NCBI GenBank assembly: GCA_026713545.1 | Contig: JAPOOG010000034.1 | Location: 17,788 to 81,787 of the forward strand | Reading direction: 5' to 3' | Length of the DNA stretch: 64,000 bases | Source of the DNA: Bryobacterales bacterium | GTDB taxonomy: Bacteria > Acidobacteriota > Terriglobia > Bryobacterales > UBA6623 | Part shown: positions 31,039 to 39,415 of the stretch, one piece after another | How the letters are laid out: every line of letters starts with the position of its first letter | How positions within the stretch are numbered: position 1 is the first letter of the stretch | Program-made: the position numbers and the translations under genes | Notes under the pieces: generated by a model | What the model was told of the DNA's origin: nothing | What the model saw: the letters and a program-made list of their open reading frames with translations, nothing else | Databases searched by the model: none

Positions 31039-31192
31039 GCGAGTAGCATAACCGGTTTGGACCAAGATTCAGACCTCTCTTCGACAAGACAACGCCAGGG
31101 AACGGCACAAAGATTCCCTGAAATCATCGACCGACGGGAATACACGTTGAAGCCACCTTGCAACGTACCGATCAGGAAGCCGTACGTCGAAC

Positions 31193-31324
31193 TCAGGCAT
31201 CGGAGTCGTTCATGTTCGGCAGATTGAAGAGTTCGTAGTCTACTTCGGGGAACGCCTCAAGAGCATTGCACAGGCTGCAGTTCGAGCAGCCTGTGGGGAA
31301 CCCTGGGAAAAGCCCAGGAGGAGA
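31193..31324 (-). other. open in-frame extension after the TonB receptor stop, two hairpins
   Basis: After the TAA of the receptor (31325-31327) the same frame stays open for 43 codons to TGA at 31193-31195, encoding a Cys-rich then acidic tail (GCSNCSLCNALEAF). It has no usual start codon near its beginning. The DNA also holds two perfect hairpins: CACAGGCTGC/GCAGCCTGTG with 7-base loop (31269-31295) and CCTGGG/CCCAGG (31302-31318), which could act as transcript end structures. Coding status is doubtful. Confidence 0.35.
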
Positions 31325-33700
31325 TTAGAACCGAAGACGCAGTTGTATGGTGGACTGACGCCCTGGCGCCAAAGCGGTACCGGAAAACAGGCCGCTGAAA
31401 TTGATCACATTGAGCCGGTCGGTTACATTGCGGATGTCGAATTGAAGCGTGGCCTCGCGCCTGTCCTTCGCCCATACCTGAGCACCGATGGAAAGGTCGA
31501 TGCTGAGGTTCGGTCGTACCCGACCCCGTTCGAAATCGACATTTTCCAGAATCTCTTGAGAAATCGGCTGCGATTGCTCCTCTTCTTCGTCAGCATCCTC
31601 ATCCTCCTCTTCGTCGTCGTCATCGTCTTCCAGTTCTACGGGAAGGCCGCTCCCGTACCGGAGACTCGCCGACGCCCAGACCCGAGGATGAAGTTGAAAT
31701 CGGACCATCGCAGCAACGGTGTTTCGCTGATCCTGGCTGATCGGGAACTCCTCGATGACATCCCGAAGCTCTTCCGCTTCACCACCCTCGACAAACAGCC
31801 CGCCGGTGACCGGCGAGGATGTGAGGCCCAGCATGTTCGAATAGCTGGCCACTGCGGAAATTCCGCGCCATCGAGGCGTTTCCAGCCTCACCTCCGTGCC
31901 CTCGACCTCAGCCGAATCGAACGTGATGGGAAACGAGAGCCCGGTATTCAGGAAGACATCATCGTCGATGGCATTGCGAATCTTCCGCCAGTAGTGCTTG
32001 ATCTCGAGCCTCATCACGTCCGCGAAGGGCTTGCGCACACCGACTTCGAAGAAGTGCGCGCGGCTAGCGGGCACGGACAGTGATCCTTCGACATCATCGA
32101 GACCGAAGCCCACCGCAGCACTGCTCAAGAGCAGGTTCTCGATCGGCGGGGGCTGGAATATTCGGTCATAGGAAGCGTAGAACTGCAGGGCCGCTGCTGG
32201 GAGATAGTAGCTTGCCGCCAAGCGGGGACTTACGGCTCTGTCCGTGATCAAGAGGCTGTAGTGGTCGAACCGAACGCCAAGGCTTGCCGCGAAGTTTCCG
32301 GCCCGAATATGGTCCTGGATAAACAGGCTCGCATCCGTGCTCTTTTTCCGGTCTCGGAAATCGATATCGTATGAGGGCAGTTCGTCGGATTCGGCCGACA
32401 AGAATCGCTCTCGGATCCCGCTCAGACGCAAGTCCCCCCCGATCTTCAGCGTGTGGAGTTCCTCGTCGAAGGTGAGATCGCCCGTGAGGGCTCCTTCTCG
32501 GAAGCCCCGATCCTGCAAGACGTATACCGGAGTCGAAAGCGTGTTGCTCCACAACTCGGATGTCAAGTCACGGAGCATGCCTCGGATCGAAACCAATGAC
32601 CGGGACGAGAAGGCACTCTGGTACTGGATCTGCCCCGCCGACTCGGTCGACTTCCGGTCTTGCCGTTGCCCAGCTTGCTGCTGAACCAGGTCGTTGGGCA
32701 CGAGGAAGGCGGTTTGGTTTCTGCGAGCGTAAACGGTCAATCGGTCCCGTGAACCCAGATCGCGTGCGAAACGCAGGTTGGCGCCTTTGGAATGCCCTCT
32801 GTTCGTGAAGTTCTCTATCGAAGGCGGATCGAGGTATCGGTCCGTCGAACCTCCGAAGACTCCCAAGGAGACTTCCGTTCGGTTCCTAGCGTACTGGTGC
32901 GACAACGCAGCGCCCCTCGACAAGTAGCTTCCTCCCTGCAGGTTCGCTGTAAAGTGGTGGCCTTCCATGTCGGTTCTTCGCGTATCTAGTGCGATCACGC
33001 CGCCCAGCCTGCGGCCGTATTCTGCTGGAATTCCAGCCGTGAAGACATTCACGGCTTCGAATTCAGTGTTCTCGAACGGGGGGGCGAACGCGATCGACCT
33101 GTTGTCGTACAGGGGCATTCCGTCTATCACGTACTGGGTGTCGTATTCAGAACCACGTGGATGCAGAACGGCATTGGCCTCAAGCAACCAGCCCGGCATC
33201 GTCGTGACGACGTCGGCCGTACTTCGCCCCAGCGTTGTCCCGAGCGTCCAGTCCAGGGATTGACGGCCGGCCCGCATCGGTACGGACGGTTGAAGCGGTT
33301 CGAACAGGGGTGAAGAGGCGCTTACCGTGATCTCCTCGGTCACGGGCGCTACCTTCAAGATCACCTTGATCGATTGGGGGACTGCGGATCGGAACTCGAC
33401 TTGTCGTTCAAAGGCTTCGAACCCGGGATGGCGCACCGCAAGCCGGTAGACACCCGGTGGAACACGACGTATTACAGTATTTCCTTCCGGGTCCGCTACA
33501 GCCGTCGCGACAAACTCCGGACTTCTCGAGGCGAGCTCGATGCTCGCCGGGACCCCTCGGCCGCTCGGGTCCAGCACCTGGACCTCGAGCCGGCCGTCCA
33601 TCCATTGCGAGAATCCAGCGGGGACGAGAAACACGGAGATCACAAGCGCCGCCGCTGCGATACATGGCTTTACCGATGAAAGGGTTGATGCCGGCTTCAC
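31325..33700 (-). CDS. TonB-dependent receptor with carboxypeptidase-regulatory domain
   Basis: 791 residues from GTG 33700 (AGGG nine bases upstream). Signal peptide to about residue 31 (LVPAGFSQ). Residues 35-115 are a carboxypeptidase-regulatory-like domain (GRLEVQVLDPSGRGVPAS, PPGVYRLAVRHPGFE). The plug follows (VTEEITVSASSP, YDTQYVIDGMPLYDN, AEYGRRLGGVIALDTR) and then the outer-membrane barrel ending in RLRF with a terminal Phe. It imports a ligand driven by TonB. Oddity: a nearly pure Asp/Glu run at residues 689-708, in what should be a late extracellular loop. No SusD-like partner is adjacent, so ligand is open. Confidence 0.9.
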   Translation of the reverse strand: MKPASTLSSVKPCIAAAALVISVFLVPAGFSQWMDGRLEVQVLDPSGRGVPASIELASRSPEFVATAVADPEGNTVIRRVPPGVYRLAVRHPGFEAFERQVEFRSAVPQSIKVILKVAPVTEEITVSASSPLFEPLQPSVPMRAGRQSLDWTLGTTLGRSTADVVTTMPGWLLEANAVLHPRGSEYDTQYVIDGMPLYDNRSIAFAPPFENTEFEAVNVFTAGIPAEYGRRLGGVIALDTRRTDMEGHHFTANLQGGSYLSRGAALSHQYARNRTEVSLGVFGGSTDRYLDPPSIENFTNRGHSKGANLRFARDLGSRDRLTVYARRNQTAFLVPNDLVQQQAGQRQDRKSTESAGQIQYQSAFSSRSLVSIRGMLRDLTSELWSNTLSTPVYVLQDRGFREGALTGDLTFDEELHTLKIGGDLRLSGIRERFLSAESDELPSYDIDFRDRKKSTDASLFIQDHIRAGNFAASLGVRFDHYSLLITDRAVSPRLAASYYLPAAALQFYASYDRIFQPPPIENLLLSSAAVGFGLDDVEGSLSVPASRAHFFEVGVRKPFADVMRLEIKHYWRKIRNAIDDDVFLNTGLSFPITFDSAEVEGTEVRLETPRWRGISAVASYSNMLGLTSSPVTGGLFVEGGEAEELRDVIEEFPISQDQRNTVAAMVRFQLHPRVWASASLRYGSGLPVELEDDDDDEEEDEDADEEEEQSQPISQEILENVDFERGRVRPNLSIDLSIGAQVWAKDRREATLQFDIRNVTDRLNVINFSGLFSGTALAPGRQSTIQLRLRF

Positions 33701-33969
33701 AACTTAGCGCCCTTGACGGAAGCGATCCCGAGACTACTCCAAATTAGTCTACCCGTCTGTGAATGACACGCTGCAAACATTCGGATCCCGGATCCAAGAG
33801 CGCAAAGCGCTGGTCAAAGCAAGGAGCCCGTCGTCATCCTGTCTTTGCCTGTCCTGACAGTGTGGATTGCAACGTCGGGTCAACTGTGACCAACTTCTTT
33901 ATTGGCGAACGGCGAGGGTCATCCACATTGTTATATATCCGTCACATAAAGGCGCTACGATTTGTACTT

Positions 33970-34413
33970 GTGAAGTTGAAGATCCTCGTACTTTGCACCG
34001 GAAACTCCTGCCGCAGCCAGATGGCGGAGGGGCTGCTGAAGTCGTTCGATCCGCGCATCGAAGCGCACTCGGCCGGAACGAAGCCGGCGGCGCAGGTGAA
34101 CCCCCATGCGACCCTTGTCATGAAGGAGATCGGCCTCGATATCTCGGGTGGCTATCCCAAGACGGTTGACGGCTTTCTCAACGAAGAGATCGATTACGTC
34201 ATCACGGTCTGCGGGGACGCCGACGAGAACTGTCCTGTTTTCCAAGGCAACGTCGGCCGGAGGATGCACATCGGGTTTCCTGATCCGGCCGAAGCAACGG
34301 GCGCCGAGGGGGAAATCCTTGGCGTTTTCCGGCAGTCGCGCGACAACATCAAAGCCAAGTTCCACGAACTTTACCAGTCGGAGTTGAAGACGAAGCTCGA
34401 CGCGGCGAGCTGA
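33970..34413 (+). CDS. arsC: arsenate reductase, low-molecular-weight phosphatase type
   Basis: 147 residues from GTG 33970 (VKLKILVLCTGNSCRSQM); TTG 33976 is an alternative. The P-loop C-x5-R is CTGNSCR, and the resolving cysteines appear in VCGDADENCP, as in thioredoxin-coupled ArsC. Conserved PDPAEATG gives the catalytic Asp. The enzyme reduces arsenate to arsenite. No arsR, arsB or acr3 lies nearby. The TGA stop (34411-34413) is the first triplet of a terminal-repeat element. Confidence 0.85.
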   Translation: MKLKILVLCTGNSCRSQMAEGLLKSFDPRIEAHSAGTKPAAQVNPHATLVMKEIGLDISGGYPKTVDGFLNEEIDYVITVCGDADENCPVFQGNVGRRMHIGFPDPAEATGAEGEILGVFRQSRDNIKAKFHELYQSELKTKLDAAS

Positions 34414-34592
34414 CCTGCATTTCTCACCACTCGACGGCCGAAGCACGCGATACGACCGCTATGACTTCGTTGCGCTTGCTTGCCGTGCTCGACGTACTGT
34501 CAAGTACGCCTGCGCACGCCAAGCGGCTCGCGCATCGTCCTGACGGCCCTCTCACGCACTTCACCTCGCCGCGTGGTGAGACATGCAAGTCA
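34411..34592. repeat. terminal-repeat element R2 between convergent genes
   Basis: Left end TGACCTGCATTTCTCACCAC (34411-34430) and right end at 34573-34592 match as inverted repeats at 18 of 20 positions. The left TGA is the stop codon of arsC and the right TCA is, on the minus strand, the TGA stop of the amidohydrolase gene. Interior modules: GACGGCCGAAGCACGCG, a hairpin CGTACT/AGTACG, and TCCTGACGGCCCTCTCACGC. Confidence 0.88.
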
Positions 34593-35432
34593 GAGCCCCA
34601 GCAGATCCAATGTCGGGCTGTGGATCAGAGCTTCGATCTCTTCTTCGGTAAAGCGGGGAAGCCCCGTACCCTCGACCATGCGGTTAATATTGCGCAGGGC
34701 ATCCAGCGTGGCTTCGGTCGTGGTAAACGGAAAGTCGGTCCCATAAAGCAGCTTGTCCCAGACGCCGTATTCCTTGGCGAGCATCAGGCCGTTGAAGAAC
34801 TGCCACGGCCGATAGTGCAGCGCCGAGATATCGGAGTAGAAGTTCGGCTGCTTGCGGATCATCACGATCGTATCTTCCATCCACGGATGACCCAGGTGGG
34901 CAATGATCATCTTCAGATCCGGGAACTGCAGCGCGACGTCTTCCAGCAGGATCGGCAGCGAGTATTTCAGTGGAGCCTTCGTCGGGAACGTTGTCCCCTG
35001 GTGAATCATGATCGGCAATTTGTACGCTTCGCAGAACTCGTAGACGGGCATCATTCGGTTGTCCGTCGGATGGATGTTCTGGTAGATCGGGCCGAGCTTG
35101 ACTCCTTTGAGTCCCAGTTTCCATCCGTGCTCCAAGGTGTCGCGCACCTTGTCCACATACGGATCAACCGCCGCGAATCCGATGACCTTCTCGGGATATC
35201 GATTCTGGTAATCCGCGATGTATTCATTGGGCGTCATGATGCCGGAGTGAGCAGCGCGCAATCCGAAGACGATCACCTTGTCCACGCCGTTCATGGCCGC
35301 CATGTGCCGTTCCGGCGGGACGTGCAGATCCATTTTCTTGCCTTTGGCGCGAGCATTGGCCTCCGCCACAAACCCCTCGCTAACGTGCCCCGGACACTCC
35401 CAAATATGGCTATGGCAATCGACGATCATCAC
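34590..35432 (-). CDS. amidohydrolase (amidohydrolase-2 family)
   Basis: 280 residues from ATG 35432, with GAGGAAC before it and a TATACAAT-like -10 box about 45 nt upstream. Metal motif MIVDCHSHIW, then LKGVKLGPIYQN, LPIMIHQGTTFP, MIIAHLGHPW and the catalytic-Asp motif LLYGTDFPF. These fit the TIM-barrel 2-pyrone-dicarboxylate lactonase / aminocarboxymuconate decarboxylase group; the exact reaction (hydrolysis or decarboxylation) cannot be told. Its stop triplet is supplied by the right end of a repeat element. Confidence 0.85.
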   Translation of the reverse strand: MMIVDCHSHIWECPGHVSEGFVAEANARAKGKKMDLHVPPERHMAAMNGVDKVIVFGLRAAHSGIMTPNEYIADYQNRYPEKVIGFAAVDPYVDKVRDTLEHGWKLGLKGVKLGPIYQNIHPTDNRMMPVYEFCEAYKLPIMIHQGTTFPTKAPLKYSLPILLEDVALQFPDLKMIIAHLGHPWMEDTIVMIRKQPNFYSDISALHYRPWQFFNGLMLAKEYGVWDKLLYGTDFPFTTTEATLDALRNINRMVEGTGLPRFTEEEIEALIHSPTLDLLGL

Positions 35433-35746
35433 TCACCGTTCCTCGCTTGTACGCCCACTTCCGGGCAAGGCACCTCATTGTATACTGCGGTGTGCCGTGG
35501 CCCAGCAGCCCGCACTTCCCGCCTTCGCCGATGGACATGAGTCATCCGGCAATGCAACTTGCAAAGGCAAGTCCCTCCACCTCTCCGGCAGCTATTGATC
35601 TTCCCCGGTTCTATGGTCGCAGCCGCGCCATCAGCCGAGAGTCGGCCCTGTCTGCGGGGGCTGTTCCTGATTGAGAGCGGACATACCGTGTGTGAAAACC
35701 CATTCCTGAATGTCAACAGCGCCGGACGCCGGGAAAACGGAGCAAC
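35433..35746. other. 314-bp divergent intergenic region
   Basis: Lies between two divergent amidohydrolase genes. TACAAT on the minus strand (plus 35477-35482) and TATACT on the plus strand (35481-35486) overlap, so a face-to-face promoter pair is possible. No repeat copy and no supported gene. Confidence 0.4.
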
Positions 35747-36745
35747 ATGACCGCATCTTTCTTTGCCGTTCAGGATCACGATCGTGAACTCTTCGACCGC
35801 GAGTTGAACGAATTCCTGCCCGAGCGCATCTTCGATGCCCATGCGCACCTTTACGCCAAGGAACACTTCCGCAACGGGGCGCCGGGCATCGTCGGTGAAG
35901 GACCCGAGTCCGTCGGCCTCGAAGTCTACATCAATGCGATGAACGAACTGACTCCCGGACGCCACTATTCCGGGCTCTTCTTCGGGTTTCCTCACGCGCA
36001 GCTCGATATGGAGGCGGCGAACAACTTCCTTGCCGCCGAGGTACGGGCCGACCCGCACTCACGCGCGCAGATGCTCGTTCGACCCGGCATGGACGCCGAA
36101 TCCATACGAGAAACGGTGCGGCGCAATCACTTTGCAGGTCTCAAGTGCTACCACGTTTGGGCTACCGAACGTCCGACCTTTCAGGCGAAGGTGGAAAGCT
36201 ATCTACCTGAAGAGCATGTGCGAGTGGCCCACGAGGAAGGGCTTTCGATCACGCTCCACATGGTGCGTAATCGCGCCATGGCCGACCCGCTCAATCAGCA
36301 GACGATCCGCGCTTTCGCCGAACGCTATCCGAACATGCGTTTCATCCTGGCGCATGCGGCGCGCGGATTCAATCCGAACCATACCATCGAGGGCATCGGC
36401 GCGCTGCGGGGCCTTCGCAACGTCTGGTGTGACACGAGCGCCGTAACCGACGGCGGTGCGTTCGAGGCAATCATCGAGACGCTCGGACACGACCGGCTGC
36501 TCTACGGCGCCGACTTCCCCGTCACTCATGAACGGGGCCGTTGCGTCGCCATCGGCGATTCGTTCTTGTGGCTGTCGGAAAGCAACACCAATTTCGATAC
36601 CGCTTACGCAGACCTTCGGCCGACTCTGGTCGGTTTGGAGTCCCTGCGGGTCCTCAAGACGGCCTGCCGCAACATGCGGCTCAGCGATTCGCAGATCGAA
36701 GACGTTTTCTGGAACAACGCCGCTTCGATGTATGAACTGAGCTAA
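35747..36745 (+). CDS. amidohydrolase-family TIM-barrel protein
   Basis: 332 residues, ATG 35747 with GGAG just upstream. IFDAHAHLY is the first metal motif, GLKCYHVWA the central strand, LSITLHMVRN and MRFILAHAARGF the His motifs, and LLYGADFPVTHERGR the catalytic Asp. Related to the amidohydrolase-2 group but more distant from the gene at 34590 than expected for a recent duplicate. Possibly a lactonase or decarboxylase in the same pathway. It ends overlapping the convergent PhyH gene (stop codons TAA and TAG interlock at 36742-36745). Confidence 0.82.
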   Translation: MTASFFAVQDHDRELFDRELNEFLPERIFDAHAHLYAKEHFRNGAPGIVGEGPESVGLEVYINAMNELTPGRHYSGLFFGFPHAQLDMEAANNFLAAEVRADPHSRAQMLVRPGMDAESIRETVRRNHFAGLKCYHVWATERPTFQAKVESYLPEEHVRVAHEEGLSITLHMVRNRAMADPLNQQTIRAFAERYPNMRFILAHAARGFNPNHTIEGIGALRGLRNVWCDTSAVTDGGAFEAIIETLGHDRLLYGADFPVTHERGRCVAIGDSFLWLSESNTNFDTAYADLRPTLVGLESLRVLKTACRNMRLSDSQIEDVFWNNAASMYELS

Positions 36746-36763
36746 GCCTGCATTTCTCCCCAA
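36742..36763. repeat. single end of the terminal-repeat family (R9), inside two gene ends
   Basis: CTAAGCCTGCATTTCTCCCC at 36742-36761 is a diverged family end with no partner. The plus-strand amidohydrolase stops in it (TAA 36743-36745) and the minus-strand PhyH gene reads through it, so its last residues GEMQA and TAG stop are repeat-derived. Confidence 0.65.
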
Positions 36764-37593
36764 CGGCTTGGATTAAGCGCCGGGGCTTCGATGCGCATGT
36801 TGGCCGGCTTGTTGCCGACATCGATATCCGCCCGCCGCTGGTTTCGATCACCCATCAGCTTCCGCACTTCCGCTGGGAGCTTCACCACTTCGTCCCAATC
36901 CCAATCCTCCACCTCTGCGAGCGGGCCCGCCCACGCCGGGCGGAAGGCCGCAGCCAACATCTCCCGCGGACGGTCGCCGCGATTCGGGAAATTGCCATGG
37001 AAAACCTTGTAGTTGAGAAATACGGCCGAGCCGGCCTTGGCTGTCACCATGACCTGCTCGGGATGTCCGTCATAGCGGTAATAGGGATTTCCCTCCGCAT
37101 GCAATGACAGGTGTGAACGCGGGATCACCCGAAACGGCGAAATTTCCGGCGTAAGGTCGTCGAGGTAGTAGAGGACCCGAATCATCACCGGACAGGTATG
37201 TTTCGCTCCGAAAATCGCGGACCCGTAAGGCTGGCCGTCGGTATGGAAGCTCACCCCCGGGTGCCCCGGCTCGGACCGTGCATAGTCGTAGCTCATCAGC
37301 ACGAGATCATCACCGAAGACCTTGCGGAGAAACTCCTCCGTACGAGGATGCGCGATCAACTCCGTGATCGCGCCACCGCAAAACTGCACAGCCGGACAAC
37401 CTCTCTGGCGCGGCGAGTAGTCTACCGCGCGGGTTTCGAGCCGCGCCGTTTCCTCCTTGAGGCAGGCTAGCTGCTCAGCAGAGAGCAAGTCGGGGATCAC
37501 CAGATATCCCTCCAGCTCGATCTGCCGCAGTTGCTCGCCGAAACCGAGCTTCGACCAATCTCGATCATCAAGGATGTAATCTTTAGTGGTCAT
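36742..37593 (-). CDS. phytanoyl-CoA dioxygenase (PhyH) family protein
   Basis: 283 residues; start ATG 37593 (MTTKDYILDDRDW) with AGGCAGG upstream, not the longer frame that begins outside any homologous start. Motifs: GYLVIPDLLSAEQLACLKEE, iron ligands SFHTDGQ (HxD) and the distal His in FHGNFPNRGDRPR with the 2-oxoglutarate-binding Arg. It is a non-haem iron, 2-oxoglutarate oxygenase, likely hydroxylating a small organic acid. Lies 500 bp downstream of a catabolic operon on the same strand. The C-terminus is derived from a repeat end. Confidence 0.85.
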   Translation of the reverse strand: MTTKDYILDDRDWSKLGFGEQLRQIELEGYLVIPDLLSAEQLACLKEETARLETRAVDYSPRQRGCPAVQFCGGAITELIAHPRTEEFLRKVFGDDLVLMSYDYARSEPGHPGVSFHTDGQPYGSAIFGAKHTCPVMIRVLYYLDDLTPEISPFRVIPRSHLSLHAEGNPYYRYDGHPEQVMVTAKAGSAVFLNYKVFHGNFPNRGDRPREMLAAAFRPAWAGPLAEVEDWDWDEVVKLPAEVRKLMGDRNQRRADIDVGNKPANMRIEAPALNPSRWGEMQA

Positions 37594-38093
37594 ATCCAGA
37601 CCTGCCTTTCGCATCACGTGTCGAGACGATGCGCATGAGAAGGACGTCAGGACGAGTCGCAAGCGGATTGGAGTGCGGAAGTGCACTTGATCGCCCATCA
37701 AGAACAGCCGGCAAGCTTAGACAGCGCGTGGTAAAAGTCACGCAGGCGGCGCTACACGCCCAGGGGCGGATTACGTAAGGCGAGGGCACTCCAGGAACGC
37801 AGCGCCGCGCCCTCCGCGCCTTTTTTCCTCGTAGGCCGGAAGCGGTGCGTAACCCTTCGGGCGACGGACGTCTTTTTTGTTCCAACGGCGGTTCTGAGAT
37901 TGCTGCCCAGCGCGACCACGGAGGCGACCTCCTAAGATCGTCGGCTTTGTCGTTCGCTCTTTCCTTCGCAAGGATGAGGTCACCCGGACCGCCATCCTCC
38001 TCACTCTGCGCCGAGCGACCGCAGTTTCCCGCCGTGCTTTTTCCTTCGTGCCAAGGGACTTTTGCCACAGGCTGTAACGAAGTCATGGCGCTC
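37594..38093. other. 500-bp region with decayed repeat material
   Basis: No gene. On the minus strand it starts with TGACGGCCGAAGCG and GCCATGACTTCGTTAC, close to the interior of the terminal-repeat elements, then GC-rich sequence including GCGCCTTTTTTCCTC, another interior module. The element ends are not recognisable, so this looks like an old, eroded copy. Confidence 0.5.
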
Positions 38094-39392
38094 TTACCGC
38101 TCGCTTCGGCCGTCAGGCGGGGAGGAAGACGGCTTTTTCCCTCCGCCACGCTCTCGAATACGAGACACCAGTCCCATCGAAACTGCGGCTGCCACCAACC
38201 CAAATATGAAGCTTGCGGGAAAGCCCCAGATGTCCGCCAACCCTCCATGCACGGCCGGCGCAAAACTTGAAACAGGGGGAGCGAGCTGAACCAGAGCCAG
38301 ATTCCGTGTTCCCGCTTCGGCGGAAGAGAGGACCGCGACGAAATTCGGGAAATACGTCCCACCCAGTTCGCCAGCACCGATAAACCCGAATGCGAGCATG
38401 TAAGCAAATCCCGGGACACCCCAGCCCCACATGATGCCAACCGCCAGCAGCGCCACCGACGTGAACGCGCTCGCGCGCAAACCGTAGCGCAAGGCGATCC
38501 AGCCGAGCAGGTAGCCGCCCATCGCCTTGCACCCGAACCGAAGCGCCATCATCAAACCCGAGTAGTCCTGCGGGTCCACGCCGATCGCCTCCTTCGAATA
38601 CAGCGAAAGGTTCGGGATGATGGCCAGCGTCAAATACCACAGCCAGTAACCCAACCATGCCAATCGTAACGAGGGGGAGGCCGCGAACTCCTTCACCGCA
38701 AGAACGAGATGCCCGAAGAACGGCTTTCGCGGCTCGTCCGCCAGCGGTGCAAGGTCGTAGCGGGTGCTGATGAACGCCACACCGGCGATACACGGTATCG
38801 CCGTCAAATACACCATTGCGAAGTCATAGGGAAACGCAAGCCACGTAAATTGAGGGCCGAGCACCCACTGTGCGAAGAGCGACCCGACCACGGCGGCCAG
38901 CGGAGTCAGGGTGAAGGTCCGCTTGAGCACTCGAATCCGCCCCTCCGATGTCGTGCCACGCGTCAAGCACTGCAACTGAAAGACCATCGATGTCGATCCC
39001 GACAGTCCTTGAAACAAGCCTTGCAGGATCAGGGCACTGATACGAACCGACGTCGAAACGGGCAGCACCAGCGTCAAGAACACCAACGCCAGCACGATTG
39101 TCGTCATCACGTTGGCCCAAACGACGACTTGCTTTTCCAAGCGGTGCGGGGCCAGCCACGACATGATCAGCGGTGCGAACGAACCGAACTTGTACACCGC
39201 CAATGGCAGATTCGCCAGCGTGGCGCTCGCCTCGAGCTGGTCGATGAGCGCCGCCTGCACAATCCCGATGTAGACCGCGGGCGCAGCAAAATAGATGAGA
39301 ATGTAGCTCACCAGAAAAATCCCACCGTTGAGGCGGGTCATCTCTTCGGTGATCCGGCTTGCGTAGGAATCCAGCCGTGTGGGGCTTGCCAT
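38094..39392 (-). CDS. MFS transporter
   Basis: 432 residues from ATG 39392 (AGGCGGA upstream). About twelve hydrophobic segments are visible, for example GGIFLVSYILIYFAAPAVYI, ANVMTTIVLALVFLTLVLPV, YDFAMVYLTAIPCIAGVAFI, SFIFGLVAAAVSMGLV. The RLEKQVVVWANV stretch sits near the usual MFS loop 2-3 position, without a clean GxxxDRxGRR motif. It probably imports the substrate of the enzymes encoded just upstream. The last residues (PSSSPPDGRSER) are encoded by decayed repeat sequence, so the original C-terminus may have been replaced. Confidence 0.85.
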   Translation of the reverse strand: MASPTRLDSYASRITEEMTRLNGGIFLVSYILIYFAAPAVYIGIVQAALIDQLEASATLANLPLAVYKFGSFAPLIMSWLAPHRLEKQVVVWANVMTTIVLALVFLTLVLPVSTSVRISALILQGLFQGLSGSTSMVFQLQCLTRGTTSEGRIRVLKRTFTLTPLAAVVGSLFAQWVLGPQFTWLAFPYDFAMVYLTAIPCIAGVAFISTRYDLAPLADEPRKPFFGHLVLAVKEFAASPSLRLAWLGYWLWYLTLAIIPNLSLYSKEAIGVDPQDYSGLMMALRFGCKAMGGYLLGWIALRYGLRASAFTSVALLAVGIMWGWGVPGFAYMLAFGFIGAGELGGTYFPNFVAVLSSAEAGTRNLALVQLAPPVSSFAPAVHGGLADIWGFPASFIFGLVAAAVSMGLVSRIRERGGGKKPSSSPPDGRSER

Positions 39393-39415
39393 GAAGGGTT
39401 CCGCCTACGAACTTC

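Noticed and set aside
33763..33969. N-terminal extension of ArsC
   Set aside because: The extra 69 codons are not protein-like; the phosphatase domain starts at the GTG at 33970.
34411..34413. TGA as a target-site duplication
   Set aside because: The opposite end carries TCA, the inverted form, so the triplet belongs to the inverted repeat.
34411..34592. Insertion sequence with transposase
   Set aside because: No transposase frame exists inside any copy; elements are 70-290 bp and at most non-autonomous.
38094..38440. Overlapping frame of 285 codons (37583-38440, minus)
   Set aside because: It lies across the decayed repeat and the MFS gene in another frame without any domain.
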